NCBI GenBank assembly: GCA_045657185.1
Contig: JAZOSO010000196.1
Coordinates: 1 to 13,395, forward strand
From: RGIG5270 sp045657185
GTDB lineage: Bacteria; Verrucomicrobiota; Lentisphaeria; Victivallales; Victivallaceae
DNA: 13,395 nt
Reading direction: 5' to 3'
Shown here: positions 1-7,832 of the stretch, piece by piece
Layout: each line of letters starts with the position of its first letter
How positions within the stretch are numbered: the first letter of the stretch is position 1
The notes under the pieces: model-generated
Told to the model about the DNA's origin: nothing
Database searches by the model: none
Seen by the model: only the letters and a program-made list of their open reading frames with translations
Translations under genes and position numbers: made by a program

Positions 1-13
1 CATTGGCATATCC

Positions 14-101
14 CGTTGTAAAAATATACAACGAGCTTTTGCTGAGGCGATAGCAGATAAAAAGGCGATGAAACGCCCCGTGTTTTGCTTACGCAAAACA
101 C
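14..101. repeat. cluster of small inverted repeats
   Basis: Three perfect inverted repeats stand close together. CGTTGTA (14-20) pairs with TACAACG (27-33). GGCG (64-67) pairs with CGCC (74-77). GTGTTTTGC (80-88) pairs with GCAAAACAC (93-101) around a 4-nt loop. AGGCGAT also occurs twice in direct orientation (45-51 and 63-69). Read on the minus strand, the middle stem is followed by five T residues (59-63), so it could act as a weak terminator for leftward transcription, but no leftward gene lies just to its right. The density of palindromes suggests a REP-like or MITE-like intergenic element, or the end of one cut by the window edge. Its copy number cannot be judged from a single instance. 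Confidence 0.5.
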
Positions 102-229
102 TATGTCCCCCTCAATTTTTTATTCTCAAAAAATAATTTCATTATCTTCCCTCAATGGGAACAGAGCGTTATTTTTTTACATCTTTATTTATTTTTTGCT
201 GATTTATTTGAAATTATCGAATTATGAGC

Positions 230-245
230 TTGACAATTTTGTCAA
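230..245. promoter_or_regulatory. perfect dyad, candidate autoregulatory operator
   Basis: TTGACA (230-235) and TGTCAA (240-245) form a perfect 6-bp inverted repeat around ATTT. The dyad covers the -35 box and first spacer bases of the regulator's own promoter, where a bound repressor would block RNA polymerase. It lacks the central CG found in many LacI-family operators, and no second copy was noticed elsewhere in the window. The operator role is inferred from position and symmetry. Confidence 0.35.
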
Positions 246-258
246 TTAATGATAAATT
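230..258 (+). promoter_or_regulatory. probable sigma-70-type promoter of the LacI-family gene
   Basis: A perfect TTGACA -35 box (230-235) is followed, after a 17-nt spacer, by TAAATT (253-258), a four-of-six match to the -10 consensus. A T-rich tract lies upstream (about 165-210), as in UP-element-bearing promoters. Transcription would start near 265, leaving a leader of about 25 nt that contains an AAGGA ribosome-binding site (279-283) before the ATG at 291. The -35 call is strong; the exact -10 hexamer is less certain. Confidence 0.6.
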
Positions 259-290
259 CATGAAGTTATTTATTTTTTAAGGATATAGAT

Positions 291-1346
291 ATGGTAAAGT
301 TGGCAGATATTGCAAAGGTTCTGGATTTGGATGTGTCAGTAATTTCACGCGCATTGAACCCAAATCCGGATAAAAATGCTGTAGTAAAAAAAGAAACAGC
401 AGAACTTATCCGCAAAACAGCGGCAGAAATGGGATATGTTCCCAACCGGCAGGCGGCTTTTCTCGGCAAGGGGAAGGGGGCGACAATTTTCTGCTATCTG
501 CCTGATGTGTCAACCCGTTTGATAAATGATTTGATGTTCGGAATTACAGAAGCTGCCAGCGAAAACAATTTTCCCATTAACTTTTTTTTCGGAAAAAACA
601 GCAGTGATTTTGATGATTTGATTACACTCGGCAGCAAAATTCCGCATACCGGGCTGATAACTTTCCCGCCGAACAAAATGTCGGATAAAATGCGGCAGTC
701 GTTTTTGAAATATTACGAAAAATGCGGAAATATTCTTTTTCTCAATACATTCTCCAATGCTCCGCTTGATGATGATGATATTTTTGCGTCCATTCCGACT
801 TTGAATATTGATGAATATCACGGAGGATTGCTTGTCGCTGAACATTTGTATTTGCAACAATGTGAAGAATTTATAATTATCGGAGATTATTTTTCCGGTA
901 CGATTTTCCGTATGCGTGAAGAGGGATTTCAGAATTACCTTGCGGAAAAAGGCATTGCCTGTAAAAAAATATCGCCTGATGATTTTGAGAATTTTGTTTT
1001 TGAAAAAGGTAAAAAATACGGATTTTTCGCAGACAGTGATTATATTGCACTTAATGCGTATCCGGTTTTTGCCCGCAAAAATATTAACATCGGGACAGAT
1101 GTAAAGATTATCGGATTTGATGATATTTTTTACAGCCGTATTTCTAATCCGTCACTGACTACTGTGCATCAGCCGACCAGACAGGAAGGACATATCGCTG
1201 TCCGCAAAATGATAAATATGATTTTTGATAAATCCGAAAAGAGCGAAACTTTGAAACCTTTTCTTATGGTACGGGAATCCACCGGCGGCAGACGGCCCGA
1301 CCCCGAACATCACGAATTGGAAGAAAAAGTTTTTGACATTTCCTGA
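291..1346 (+). CDS. LacI-family transcriptional regulator
   Basis: The 351-residue protein has the usual LacI/GalR layout. An N-terminal helix-turn-helix spans about residues 3-24 (VKLADIAKVLDLDVSVISRAL) and a hinge about 47-63 (MGYVPNRQAAFLGKGKG, with Leu58 where the minor-groove-inserting Leu is expected). A periplasmic-binding-protein-like effector domain fills the rest, with the family's IGFDD (274-278), LTTVHQP (289-295) and VRESTGG (327-333) signatures. The stretch after the recognition helix (NPNPDKNAVVKKE) is longer than usual. AAGGA eight bases upstream supports this ATG. Proteins of this family bind operators as dimers and respond to a sugar or related small molecule; this effector cannot be named. 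The gene converges on the enzyme cluster, so it is a plausible local regulator, but only the dyad over its own promoter supports a target here. Confidence 0.93.
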   Translation: MVKLADIAKVLDLDVSVISRALNPNPDKNAVVKKETAELIRKTAAEMGYVPNRQAAFLGKGKGATIFCYLPDVSTRLINDLMFGITEAASENNFPINFFFGKNSSDFDDLITLGSKIPHTGLITFPPNKMSDKMRQSFLKYYEKCGNILFLNTFSNAPLDDDDIFASIPTLNIDEYHGGLLVAEHLYLQQCEEFIIIGDYFSGTIFRMREEGFQNYLAEKGIACKKISPDDFENFVFEKGKKYGFFADSDYIALNAYPVFARKNINIGTDVKIIGFDDIFYSRISNPSLTTVHQPTRQEGHIAVRKMINMIFDKSEKSETLKPFLMVRESTGGRRPDPEHHELEEKVFDIS

Positions 1347-1354
1347 ATTTGTAA

Positions 1355-1391
1355 TTTGCAGCAGGGGCGGAACTACCGCCCCGTTTGCAAA
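1355..1391. terminator. GC-rich hairpin between convergent genes, probable bidirectional terminator
   Basis: GGGGCGG (1364-1370) pairs perfectly with CCGCCCC (1376-1382) around AACTA. An outer TTTGCA (1355-1360) pairs with TGCAAA (1386-1391) across a small internal loop. The hairpin fills the 55-nt gap between the stop codons of the LacI-family gene (1346) and the esterase gene (1402). The flanks are A/T-rich, but neither strand has a clean run of U directly after the stem, so efficiency is uncertain. Its position between convergent genes makes termination in both directions the natural reading. Confidence 0.7.
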
Positions 1392-1401
1392 AAATAACAG
1401 T

Positions 1402-2808
1402 TTATTTCATATTGAAAACTTTGTCTGCGATGTTGTAGTAACATTCCCAGTCTTTGGCGGTGACGGCATGTTTTCCTGCGCGGAGATTGTAAAAAAGTTT
1501 CTCACTGCCGAGAGTTTGCGGCGTGTCAGGCATTTTATTTGAACCGAGACCTTTTTGACCGTAAAGTTGCCAGATGGGTTCTGCATGGTAGGTTGCCAGA
1601 AATTCACCTTCGGGGTCGGCGTTGAGGTCTTCGGTGGCACTTGCGACGCACAGCGCACGGGGTGCTATCAAAGCAAGGAACATGTGCTGGTCAAAGGGGA
1701 GAGTTTCCTCTTTTTCAATATACCATGCAAGTTTGCCGCAATACCACATGCGCTGTTCCCAGTATGAAATCGGCATGGTTTCGCCGAATTTGCGGCGGGA
1801 GAGTTTTGCGCCGCCGTTGCCTGAATTATTGGAAATAACAAGTTTGAAACGTTGGTCACATGCTCCGGCAAAAAGGGCTGTTTTGCCCAGACGGGAATGA
1901 CCGATGACAGCGGCGCGGTTTGCGTCAACGAGAGGTTCTTTTTCCAGAGCGTCAAGAATACGTGACATCCCCCAAGCCCATGCGCCGATAGTTCCGACGG
2001 GTCGGGTCCATTTGCCGGCTTTTGCTTCCTGATAGGGGACTTCGTAATCCATACGCAAATCTTTTTCGTCGTAGAAAAGGGTAAACGGACTTATTTTGAT
2101 ACCTGTCCACCAGTCTGGGCAGACTTCCCAGTAACATGCAATCGCGACAGCGTAACCGCGTTTTATTGCTTCACGGAAATTCCATGTATGATTGTCGAAT
2201 TTGCCGCGCTGATGTCTTGAAAGCGGATAAAATTTGCGTTCAAGTGTATTGATTTCCATACCGCGGGAAATTCTGATTGACGGTTCTTTAGTGTAAGTAT
2301 GATTGCCTGAAAAGTTCAAACCGACAAAAACAGGCGGCGGAGTTTTGGCATTTTTCGGCACAAAAAGCATGGTGTCGAAGTGAAATTTTTTGCCGTTTTT
2401 CATGCGGCAGTGAATGCGGAACTCTTTCAAAATGGCAGTTCCTTTAAGTGCGTCGTTAACTTGTGTGAGAAGTTCGACATCCAGAAAATCGGGGGCAGGG
2501 GGCATTTCGCCGTAAAAACAGTCTTTGACCTGCTGCAAAATGCGGGGGCGTTCAACTTCTTCCCAATCTTTTACGCTTTTTGAAGTGAATTGCGGCAAAG
2601 TGTAAGGCGGAATATTGTTTTTATCGCGGTTGTAATGTTTGTGCCAGAGAGCTTCGGAGTATGGAAGAACATATTGAAATGCCATTTCCGCGCGCTCTTT
2701 GTCGGGTGGGATACAGTGTTCGGGGTAGGTGTAATTTGCTTGTTCTGTCATGGTACATCCTGTTAAAAAAGTTATTATTGCGGTACTGAAAATAAGAGAT
2801 TTTTTCAT
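1402..2808 (-). CDS. CE15-type glucuronoyl esterase lipoprotein
   Basis: This 468-residue protein starts with a lipoprotein signal peptide ending in the lipobox LTGC (15-18), so it is likely membrane-anchored outside the cytoplasm. The body is an alpha/beta hydrolase closely resembling bacterial carbohydrate esterase family 15: GTIGAWAWGMSR (272-283), the nucleophile motif GHSRLGK with Ser305, the following SNNSGNGGAKLSRR block (326-339) and a late His447 in RAGKHAVTAKDW. Known CE15 enzymes cut esters of 4-O-methyl-glucuronic acid, such as lignin-xylan links. The acid seen just after the nucleophile in some members (an E in S-N-E-S-G) is Asn328 here, so the triad acid is probably Glu393 or Asp394. 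The start overlaps the upstream LamG stop as ATGA, implying translational coupling; its own ribosome-binding site is weak (AGG at 2816-2818). It is the last gene of the minus-strand unit. Substrate is inferred from family only. Confidence 0.88.
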   Translation of the reverse strand: MKKSLIFSTAIITFLTGCTMTEQANYTYPEHCIPPDKERAEMAFQYVLPYSEALWHKHYNRDKNNIPPYTLPQFTSKSVKDWEEVERPRILQQVKDCFYGEMPPAPDFLDVELLTQVNDALKGTAILKEFRIHCRMKNGKKFHFDTMLFVPKNAKTPPPVFVGLNFSGNHTYTKEPSIRISRGMEINTLERKFYPLSRHQRGKFDNHTWNFREAIKRGYAVAIACYWEVCPDWWTGIKISPFTLFYDEKDLRMDYEVPYQEAKAGKWTRPVGTIGAWAWGMSRILDALEKEPLVDANRAAVIGHSRLGKTALFAGACDQRFKLVISNNSGNGGAKLSRRKFGETMPISYWEQRMWYCGKLAWYIEKEETLPFDQHMFLALIAPRALCVASATEDLNADPEGEFLATYHAEPIWQLYGQKGLGSNKMPDTPQTLGSEKLFYNLRAGKHAVTAKDWECYYNIADKVFNMK

Positions 2809-3590
2809 TTTTCTGCCTGTTTTATCAATTTTTGAGTTTCATTGTAGAGGTTGGAAATTTCTTCATCGGAGAGGGCGCGGTTGAGGATTACAACTTCGTC
2901 AACGATGATTTGACCTGAAATGCCGATGTTGAAATTCTGAGTTTTACCGGTCATAAGATTTTTAAGTTGAGCGACTTTTGATTTTCTGCCGTTTACAGAA
3001 TTGCTGAATGAACCGGGCGACCATGTAACGACGAACATGCGCCATTCATTTGCTTTCCATTTTGAGGTGCGCCCCATGTCATAAACCATGTTGTTGACAT
3101 GCTTGAATTGTTTAGCGGGGATATATTGAACGTAAGCGTTGATATGTCCGTGTCCCCAGGGCTGGTTCCATGTTTTGCCGAGAATAAAGCTGTAATTGTA
3201 TTTTTCTGCTTTGGCAAATGCGCTGAAAATGCTGAATCCGGGTTCTTTTCCGTTGGCAGGTTTGGTCTGTTCCCATGTCGGAGCCGCCCAGAGAATCAAA
3301 GAGCCGGGCGCAGACAAATCGAGATTTAAATTTGCACTGTAAGTTGCATTGCCTTTTTTGAGAGCTTTGCCGAAAAGTCCGTCGGTAAATTCAGGGGCTT
3401 TTGCACCTTTTGAAAGTGTGGTCGGTTCACCTTTGCCCTCTGCCATATCTGCGTTGCAGTTTGCATTGTCAAACGAGAGATAAAATCTGACATTTTCATC
3501 AAAAAGTTTCAGTGCAGGGTTCGGATTTGCTTCAGCAAAGACGGCGGAGGCAGTAAAAACTGCCATACAGAAAAGTGAAAGTTTTTTCAT
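2805..3590 (-). CDS. secreted LamG-like (concanavalin-fold) domain protein
   Basis: The 261-residue product has a signal peptide (residues 1-19, likely cut after AVFA) followed by one LamG/concanavalin-A-like jelly-roll domain covering most of the mature chain. Family features are the opening VRFYLSFDNA, GLFGKALKKG and the closing VDEVVILNRALSDEEISNLYN (about 230-250). There is no catalytic motif, so a binding or scaffolding role is likely, perhaps to glycan or to partner enzymes. The start is supported by GGAG at 3597-3600, inside the end of the preceding gene, whose stop codon is one base away. The stop overlaps the esterase start. This tight packing between a DUF6067-like enzyme and a CE15 esterase indicates co-expression. 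The ligand is unknown. Confidence 0.82.
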   Translation of the reverse strand: MKKLSLFCMAVFTASAVFAEANPNPALKLFDENVRFYLSFDNANCNADMAEGKGEPTTLSKGAKAPEFTDGLFGKALKKGNATYSANLNLDLSAPGSLILWAAPTWEQTKPANGKEPGFSIFSAFAKAEKYNYSFILGKTWNQPWGHGHINAYVQYIPAKQFKHVNNMVYDMGRTSKWKANEWRMFVVTWSPGSFSNSVNGRKSKVAQLKNLMTGKTQNFNIGISGQIIVDEVVILNRALSDEEISNLYNETQKLIKQAEK

Positions 3591-3591
3591 A

Positions 3592-6500
3592 TTATTCTCC
3601 TTTTACAGTTAAGTAGATAAAATCATATTTCGTTAAATTGAATTTGATAATGTTGTTTTCAGAGACAATGACTTTATTGTTTTCGCCGTTACGGACGGAG
3701 AGTTTGCCTTTCAAATTGAGTTTTGCCGTATTGAGTTCAGCGGTAAAATCACCGGCATTGCCATAGTTGCAAATGATGATTTGAGCTTCGTTATTTTTGC
3801 TTAAAACAATGCTTGAAGTGTCACCTGAAACAGCTATCGGATAATCTTTTTCCCAATAGTTGTAAACTTTGACATCCTTTTTGCCGTAACCGAATTCATA
3901 AAGTTTCAGACGGAGCGGCCAGAAAGGACCGTTGCGGTGCCAAATCCATGTAATTTCATGGGTGAGCATGACACCTGTGCCGCTTCGGAGACACAATTCG
4001 TATGCCTTGGGGTCGCTGCCTTTTTCCGTCAAGCCGAGAGAGCCGGGAAGGTTGCCGAACTGTCTGCCGATAGTCAATGTCCGCAGATACTCTTTGGAAT
4101 AACGCTTCTGGAACGGAGTTGTGCCGCGGTTGTCTTCGCCGTCAAGATTCTGCTGCGCCATGCCGCAAATCGGAGCGATAGCGGTATTGGTCATGTGAAC
4201 CATATTATTCGGAGTAATACCGAGTTCCATTTGCAGCACTGCGCCGCGACGGACGAGTTCGCGCATGTTCCACAAACCGACGGAAGGATGAAATACGCCC
4301 TTGTCGTCATAGTAAGAATTGCTTTGCAGAGAGCGGTCATAGTTGGCGGAAAGGAAGATGTCATCCCAATATAATTCATCTGTAATACCGATGGTCAGCA
4401 TTTTATGATACCAATATGCGGAGAAGTCACGGAAAGATTTTACCGGGTCAACGCTGTATGATTTGCTGTTGCCGTAACCGGGCGTGCGTTCACGCTGTCC
4501 CTGAAATTCTTCTCTGAACCAGTCATCCATAAATGTCATTGCTTCGGCGGTGTCTGTGCGTGAGCCGCGGGCATTCAAATACTGCATGACTTTGCGTTTG
4601 TGCCGCATACTGTTGAGAGCGTTATTGACTTCACGGCGGTAAGTTCTGCGCATAGAATCGGAGCATTTGTATTTGCTGACCCATTTATCGAGGAAGCCTT
4701 CGGGAATAACATTGGTCTTGCGGATTTGCGCCATTGTGTGCCACAAACTCAAATCATAATCGCGCGGGAAAAGGCAGTTTGCGCCCGTAATGCCGCCGTA
4801 GCGGTATGAGCTGCCGAGAAAATTAACATCGTAATCAAGATATTTTCTTGCAGCGTAAGGGGCTGACCAGATAACCATTTTGCGCCAGTTTTCGGGCATG
4901 GGTTTGATTGGTGTTGCCTGAAACCCGATAACAAATTCGCGTTCTTTTTTGAGTTCAATCGACGATGAAATCAAATTGTAAACAAGATAAGTCACACCGT
5001 CTTTTTGATAAATTTGCTGTGCGGGAACACCTTTTTTGTAAACAAAAGATTTGTCACTGTCAGCAAAAACGGATAAGCCCGCACTTTCGGTTCCGAGCCA
5101 GATGTAATGCACAAAATCTGTTACGACAGTTGAGCGTGGAGCTTGGGTGCTGTTCCATTTTTCGGGAGTTTTGCCGCCGTAATTGAAACGCAGACCGTCG
5201 GTACATGCGTGAAAAAGATATGCGTTCCGTGAGTCAAGCGGAATAACCATTTTAAGCGAATTTACTTTGCCTGCAAAAGGTTTAAGTTTGAGCGTGTATT
5301 TCATTACGCCGTCAAATTCCCAATCGCAGAGAGCGTCGGCATGAAGTTTGCCTGCCTGCCATTTGCCGGAGAGTGCGGCTTTGGTATCAGATGAGTGCAG
5401 AATTTGGAGTTTTCTGCCTTTGGCGATAACTTTTTTGCCGTCGATATCAGCTTCAAAGAAAATACCGTTGTTTTTAAGCAGTTTTCTGCCGTCGGCAGTA
5501 ATTTGAGAAAAGAGACCGACATTGTTCATTTCATGTTTGCGGAGAACGGTTTCAACGGTATTGTTTTTTACTTTTACCGGAGTGAAACCGGGCAGTAAAC
5601 GGTCGGAGGTTCCGAGTTTGTTATTTTCCCAGTCAAAGACTTTGCGTTGGAAATTTTTTATGATTTCTTTGCTTGCAATGCCTTTAAGTTTTATTTTAAA
5701 AATATAATCACCGCTTGAATTCAAAGTTTTGGTGTGTTTTGCCAAATCGGGGAGCTGCCACAGCGTTTCTGCGATACCGTTTTTGACATTTGATAATTCG
5801 TATGCGGTAATATTTTTGTTGTTTTTGTCATAAATTGCAAGAGTTGCGCCCTTGAATGATTTCACATCGGGGAGACTCGTGCCGTCAATGCGTACATACA
5901 TCTGATTGGTTGACGGATAAAAAGCATATTTGACTGAAATTCTCTGCGCGTCAGACTGTTTTGAAGCGAAAATGTCATCCTTTGCCTGTGTCCAGTTAAA
6001 GGCGCGGCGATAGAAAATATCTTTGCCGTCAGCGGAAGTGACAGAGAGATAAGTTTTTACTGTTTCATTGATATCTGCCTGCGGGAGTTTGAGTGAAAGA
6101 ATTTTTATCTCATTCGGCTTCAAAGTGATTTTATCCGTATGGTCAACGGATTGTGATTGTGACGGCATAAATGCGTAACGCACATTCAAAGTCATGCCTT
6201 TTTTTGTCGGATTGAAGACGGAAATTTTTGCGTCAGGCTTGTTTTTTCCTCTGAGTGAGAGAAAGCGGACGACGGGAGAATTTGCTTTGAATGTGATTTG
6301 CGGAATGGCATAGTTGCTGAAAAAAGCTCCCGCAAGCTGGCTCCATGAACTTTGCAGTCCCCAGCTGCCGCCGTATTCTTTCTGCAATCTTTTCCAGTTG
6401 CGGCAGATACGCAAACCGATGGTCTGATTTTCCTGCAATTTTTCAATACCGATTTCTTTCAGCGGCAATGCAAGTTCAAAATTCCATTTTTTGTCAATAA

Positions 6501-6990
6501 TTGAACCTTTGATTTCAACTGCGGGCTTCCAGACTATCGGGTTGCCGTCTTTTTTGGCGATAGTATAATAGCCGCCTTTGTTATTGGCAATCAGTTGATA
6601 GATGGTGATTTTGTCCGATGTGATATCGGGAATGATGATGAATTCAAATGCGTCGTCATTGCTGACCCGTGAATTGTAACCTTTGGCGGCACGCTGAACT
6701 ATGCCGTTGGAACCGGTTTCGCAAATTGCACTGATAAAAAGTTTTTTGCCGTCGGTACTGACATTGAAAAATGCGTCTGCCGGAACCAGCGAAAGAATTC
6801 CTTTGCTTCGCAAATTGCAGAAGCCGTACATGCCCGCCGCATGTTTTGTTTCTGTTTCTGATACGATACCATCGATTTTCAAAGGCGGAGATTTCCGGAT
6901 TGTGATTTTCGGCGGTGATTTGAAAAAATCTGTTCCTGCGGCAAATATATTCATGGTCGCAAATAACAGTAATAAAAGTAATTTTTTCAT
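3592..6990 (-). CDS. large secreted CBM9-like + DUF6067 (glycoside-hydrolase-like) protein
   Basis: The 1132-residue protein has a signal peptide (MKKLLLLLLFATMNIFA, about 1-17). Residues about 35-235 form a CBM9-like domain: PPLKIDGIVSE, NDDAFEFIIIPD (111-122), WNFELALPLKEIG (169-181), IGLRICRNW (191-199). A beta-sandwich region follows, with WLGTESAGLSVFADSD (631-646), typical of DUF6067 proteins. From about 700 there is a barrel-like region with ITDELYWDDIF (869-879), VHMTNT (931-936) and LDGED (949-953); a small C-terminal beta domain ends the chain. Asp876, Glu952 and His932 are shared with the other large protein in this window and are candidate active-site residues. The activity is probably glycosidase, but substrate and mechanism are unproven. 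The ribosome-binding site is poor (GAAAG at 7003-7007, about 12 nt from the ATG), suggesting reliance on the pseudopilin gene 20 nt upstream or on an unstructured AU-rich leader. Confidence 0.72.
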   Translation of the reverse strand: MKKLLLLLLFATMNIFAAGTDFFKSPPKITIRKSPPLKIDGIVSETETKHAAGMYGFCNLRSKGILSLVPADAFFNVSTDGKKLFISAICETGSNGIVQRAAKGYNSRVSNDDAFEFIIIPDITSDKITIYQLIANNKGGYYTIAKKDGNPIVWKPAVEIKGSIIDKKWNFELALPLKEIGIEKLQENQTIGLRICRNWKRLQKEYGGSWGLQSSWSQLAGAFFSNYAIPQITFKANSPVVRFLSLRGKNKPDAKISVFNPTKKGMTLNVRYAFMPSQSQSVDHTDKITLKPNEIKILSLKLPQADINETVKTYLSVTSADGKDIFYRRAFNWTQAKDDIFASKQSDAQRISVKYAFYPSTNQMYVRIDGTSLPDVKSFKGATLAIYDKNNKNITAYELSNVKNGIAETLWQLPDLAKHTKTLNSSGDYIFKIKLKGIASKEIIKNFQRKVFDWENNKLGTSDRLLPGFTPVKVKNNTVETVLRKHEMNNVGLFSQITADGRKLLKNNGIFFEADIDGKKVIAKGRKLQILHSSDTKAALSGKWQAGKLHADALCDWEFDGVMKYTLKLKPFAGKVNSLKMVIPLDSRNAYLFHACTDGLRFNYGGKTPEKWNSTQAPRSTVVTDFVHYIWLGTESAGLSVFADSDKSFVYKKGVPAQQIYQKDGVTYLVYNLISSSIELKKEREFVIGFQATPIKPMPENWRKMVIWSAPYAARKYLDYDVNFLGSSYRYGGITGANCLFPRDYDLSLWHTMAQIRKTNVIPEGFLDKWVSKYKCSDSMRRTYRREVNNALNSMRHKRKVMQYLNARGSRTDTAEAMTFMDDWFREEFQGQRERTPGYGNSKSYSVDPVKSFRDFSAYWYHKMLTIGITDELYWDDIFLSANYDRSLQSNSYYDDKGVFHPSVGLWNMRELVRRGAVLQMELGITPNNMVHMTNTAIAPICGMAQQNLDGEDNRGTTPFQKRYSKEYLRTLTIGRQFGNLPGSLGLTEKGSDPKAYELCLRSGTGVMLTHEITWIWHRNGPFWPLRLKLYEFGYGKKDVKVYNYWEKDYPIAVSGDTSSIVLSKNNEAQIIICNYGNAGDFTAELNTAKLNLKGKLSVRNGENNKVIVSENNIIKFNLTKYDFIYLTVKGE

Positions 6991-7010
6991 ATATTCAAAT
7001 ATCTTTCATT

Positions 7011-7751
7011 TTATTGAACATTGTATTTCCAGTAACGGTTGTATGGTGCAGTGCTGTAATTTTTTACATAAGTAAGCAGCGGAGTTTTGTGAATGGATTC
7101 AACATGTCCGTCAATCATGAGGAAATTACATTTGCCGCTGTGGACGGGATTGAACATTTCTCCGCCGTCAGATGATGATGAATTTACACCGTAAAGTTTT
7201 TTGTTATAGACGTATGCCGGGCATCCTGAAGCTGTATTTTTAGGTGAATAATTGCCGCTTTTGCCGACGCCGTCACCGGCATAAATCAAATATGACGGAT
7301 AAGCGCAGCTTGTTGCTTTCCTTGCTGCACGGAATCCGTAATCTGAACCTGATGTCGATATATGAATGGCAATACTCATGTGGGTAATAATATTGGAGTA
7401 TTCGACTGCTTTATCTTTGAGTTTGCTGATTTCAGCATAACCGGGAGAACCTGGACATACCCACGGTTTGGCAGTTCCGGTATACGGAAAAATATGTTTG
7501 TAACACCATTCACCACTGCCGTAAGGAGCTGTGTAATCATTGTTATCTGTCATATAAAGGAGCAATCCTGTACCGATTTGTTTCAGATTGCTGACACAGT
7601 TGGCACTGCGTGAACGCGCTCTGGCATTGCTCAATGCCGGAAGCAGCATACCGGCAAGAATTGCAATAATGGCTATGACGACTAAAAGTTCAATAAGTGT
7701 GAATTTTTTCAATGTACAAATCTTGGCATTCCGTTTAAGAGTGGATTTCAT
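7011..7751 (-). CDS. prepilin-type N-terminal cleavage/methylation domain protein (pseudopilin-like)
   Basis: The 246-residue protein carries a type II secretion/type IV pilin-type leader. A short basic segment ends in KK, then FTLIELLVVIAIIAILAGMLLPAL (17-40), with Glu21 at the +5 position that guides assembly. The residue before the likely cleavage site is Lys16, not the classical Gly. It continues with the NCVSNLKQIG block (51-60) and an H-X9-DG motif (His204 to Asp214-Gly215, in HSGKCNFLMIDGHV), the combination of the large pseudopilin families of Planctomycetota and Lentisphaerota. Seven cysteines lie past the leader. The ATG is supported by AAGGA at 7761-7765, and an in-frame TAG closely upstream rules out a longer start. 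It sits between the ceramidase-like gene (81 nt) and the large CBM9-like/DUF6067 gene (20 nt). Its role is unproven; a surface or secretion-linked function is possible. Confidence 0.9.
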   Translation of the reverse strand: MKSTLKRNAKICTLKKFTLIELLVVIAIIAILAGMLLPALSNARARSRSANCVSNLKQIGTGLLLYMTDNNDYTAPYGSGEWCYKHIFPYTGTAKPWVCPGSPGYAEISKLKDKAVEYSNIITHMSIAIHISTSGSDYGFRAARKATSCAYPSYLIYAGDGVGKSGNYSPKNTASGCPAYVYNKKLYGVNSSSSDGGEMFNPVHSGKCNFLMIDGHVESIHKTPLLTYVKNYSTAPYNRYWKYNVQ

Positions 7752-7832
7752 TTTTTGAGTTCCTTTCTATTGTTTTGGGCTAAAAAAGTGTTGAAGATAA
7801 TTTATAATATTCCTCCTTTTGTTGCGGTTGAT
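7752..7832 (-). promoter_or_regulatory. intergenic leader with an orphan Shine-Dalgarno sequence
   Basis: In this 81-nt gap the minus strand carries AAAGGAGG (7812-7819), an almost ideal Shine-Dalgarno sequence, but no ATG, GTG or TTG follows at a usable distance. The pseudopilin gene has its own ribosome-binding site about 50 nt further on. An AT-rich block next to it (7801-7810, minus-strand ATATTATAAA) could serve as a -10 element, but no good -35 was found. There is no clear hairpin. A standby ribosome site, a leader element or chance are all possible. Confidence 0.3.

Noticed and set aside
2..136. Partial plus-strand gene end entering from the left edge
   Set aside because: The frame is open to the edge, but it passes through several perfect palindromes, ends in low-complexity sequence and matches no known family. 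It is kept as an observation, not a gene call.
212..225. Direct repeat AATTAT-CG-AATTAT as an activator site
   Set aside because: It is a short repeat in very AT-rich DNA and appears only once, so it cannot be told from chance.
3937..4374. Plus-strand open frame of 145 codons
   Set aside because: It is antisense to the barrel region of the 1132-residue protein, with no ribosome-binding site and no domain likeness.
7752..7810. Leader-peptide ORF after the strong Shine-Dalgarno sequence
   Set aside because: It would need an ATT or ATA start and encodes only about 13 residues with no attenuator-like codon run or hairpin.
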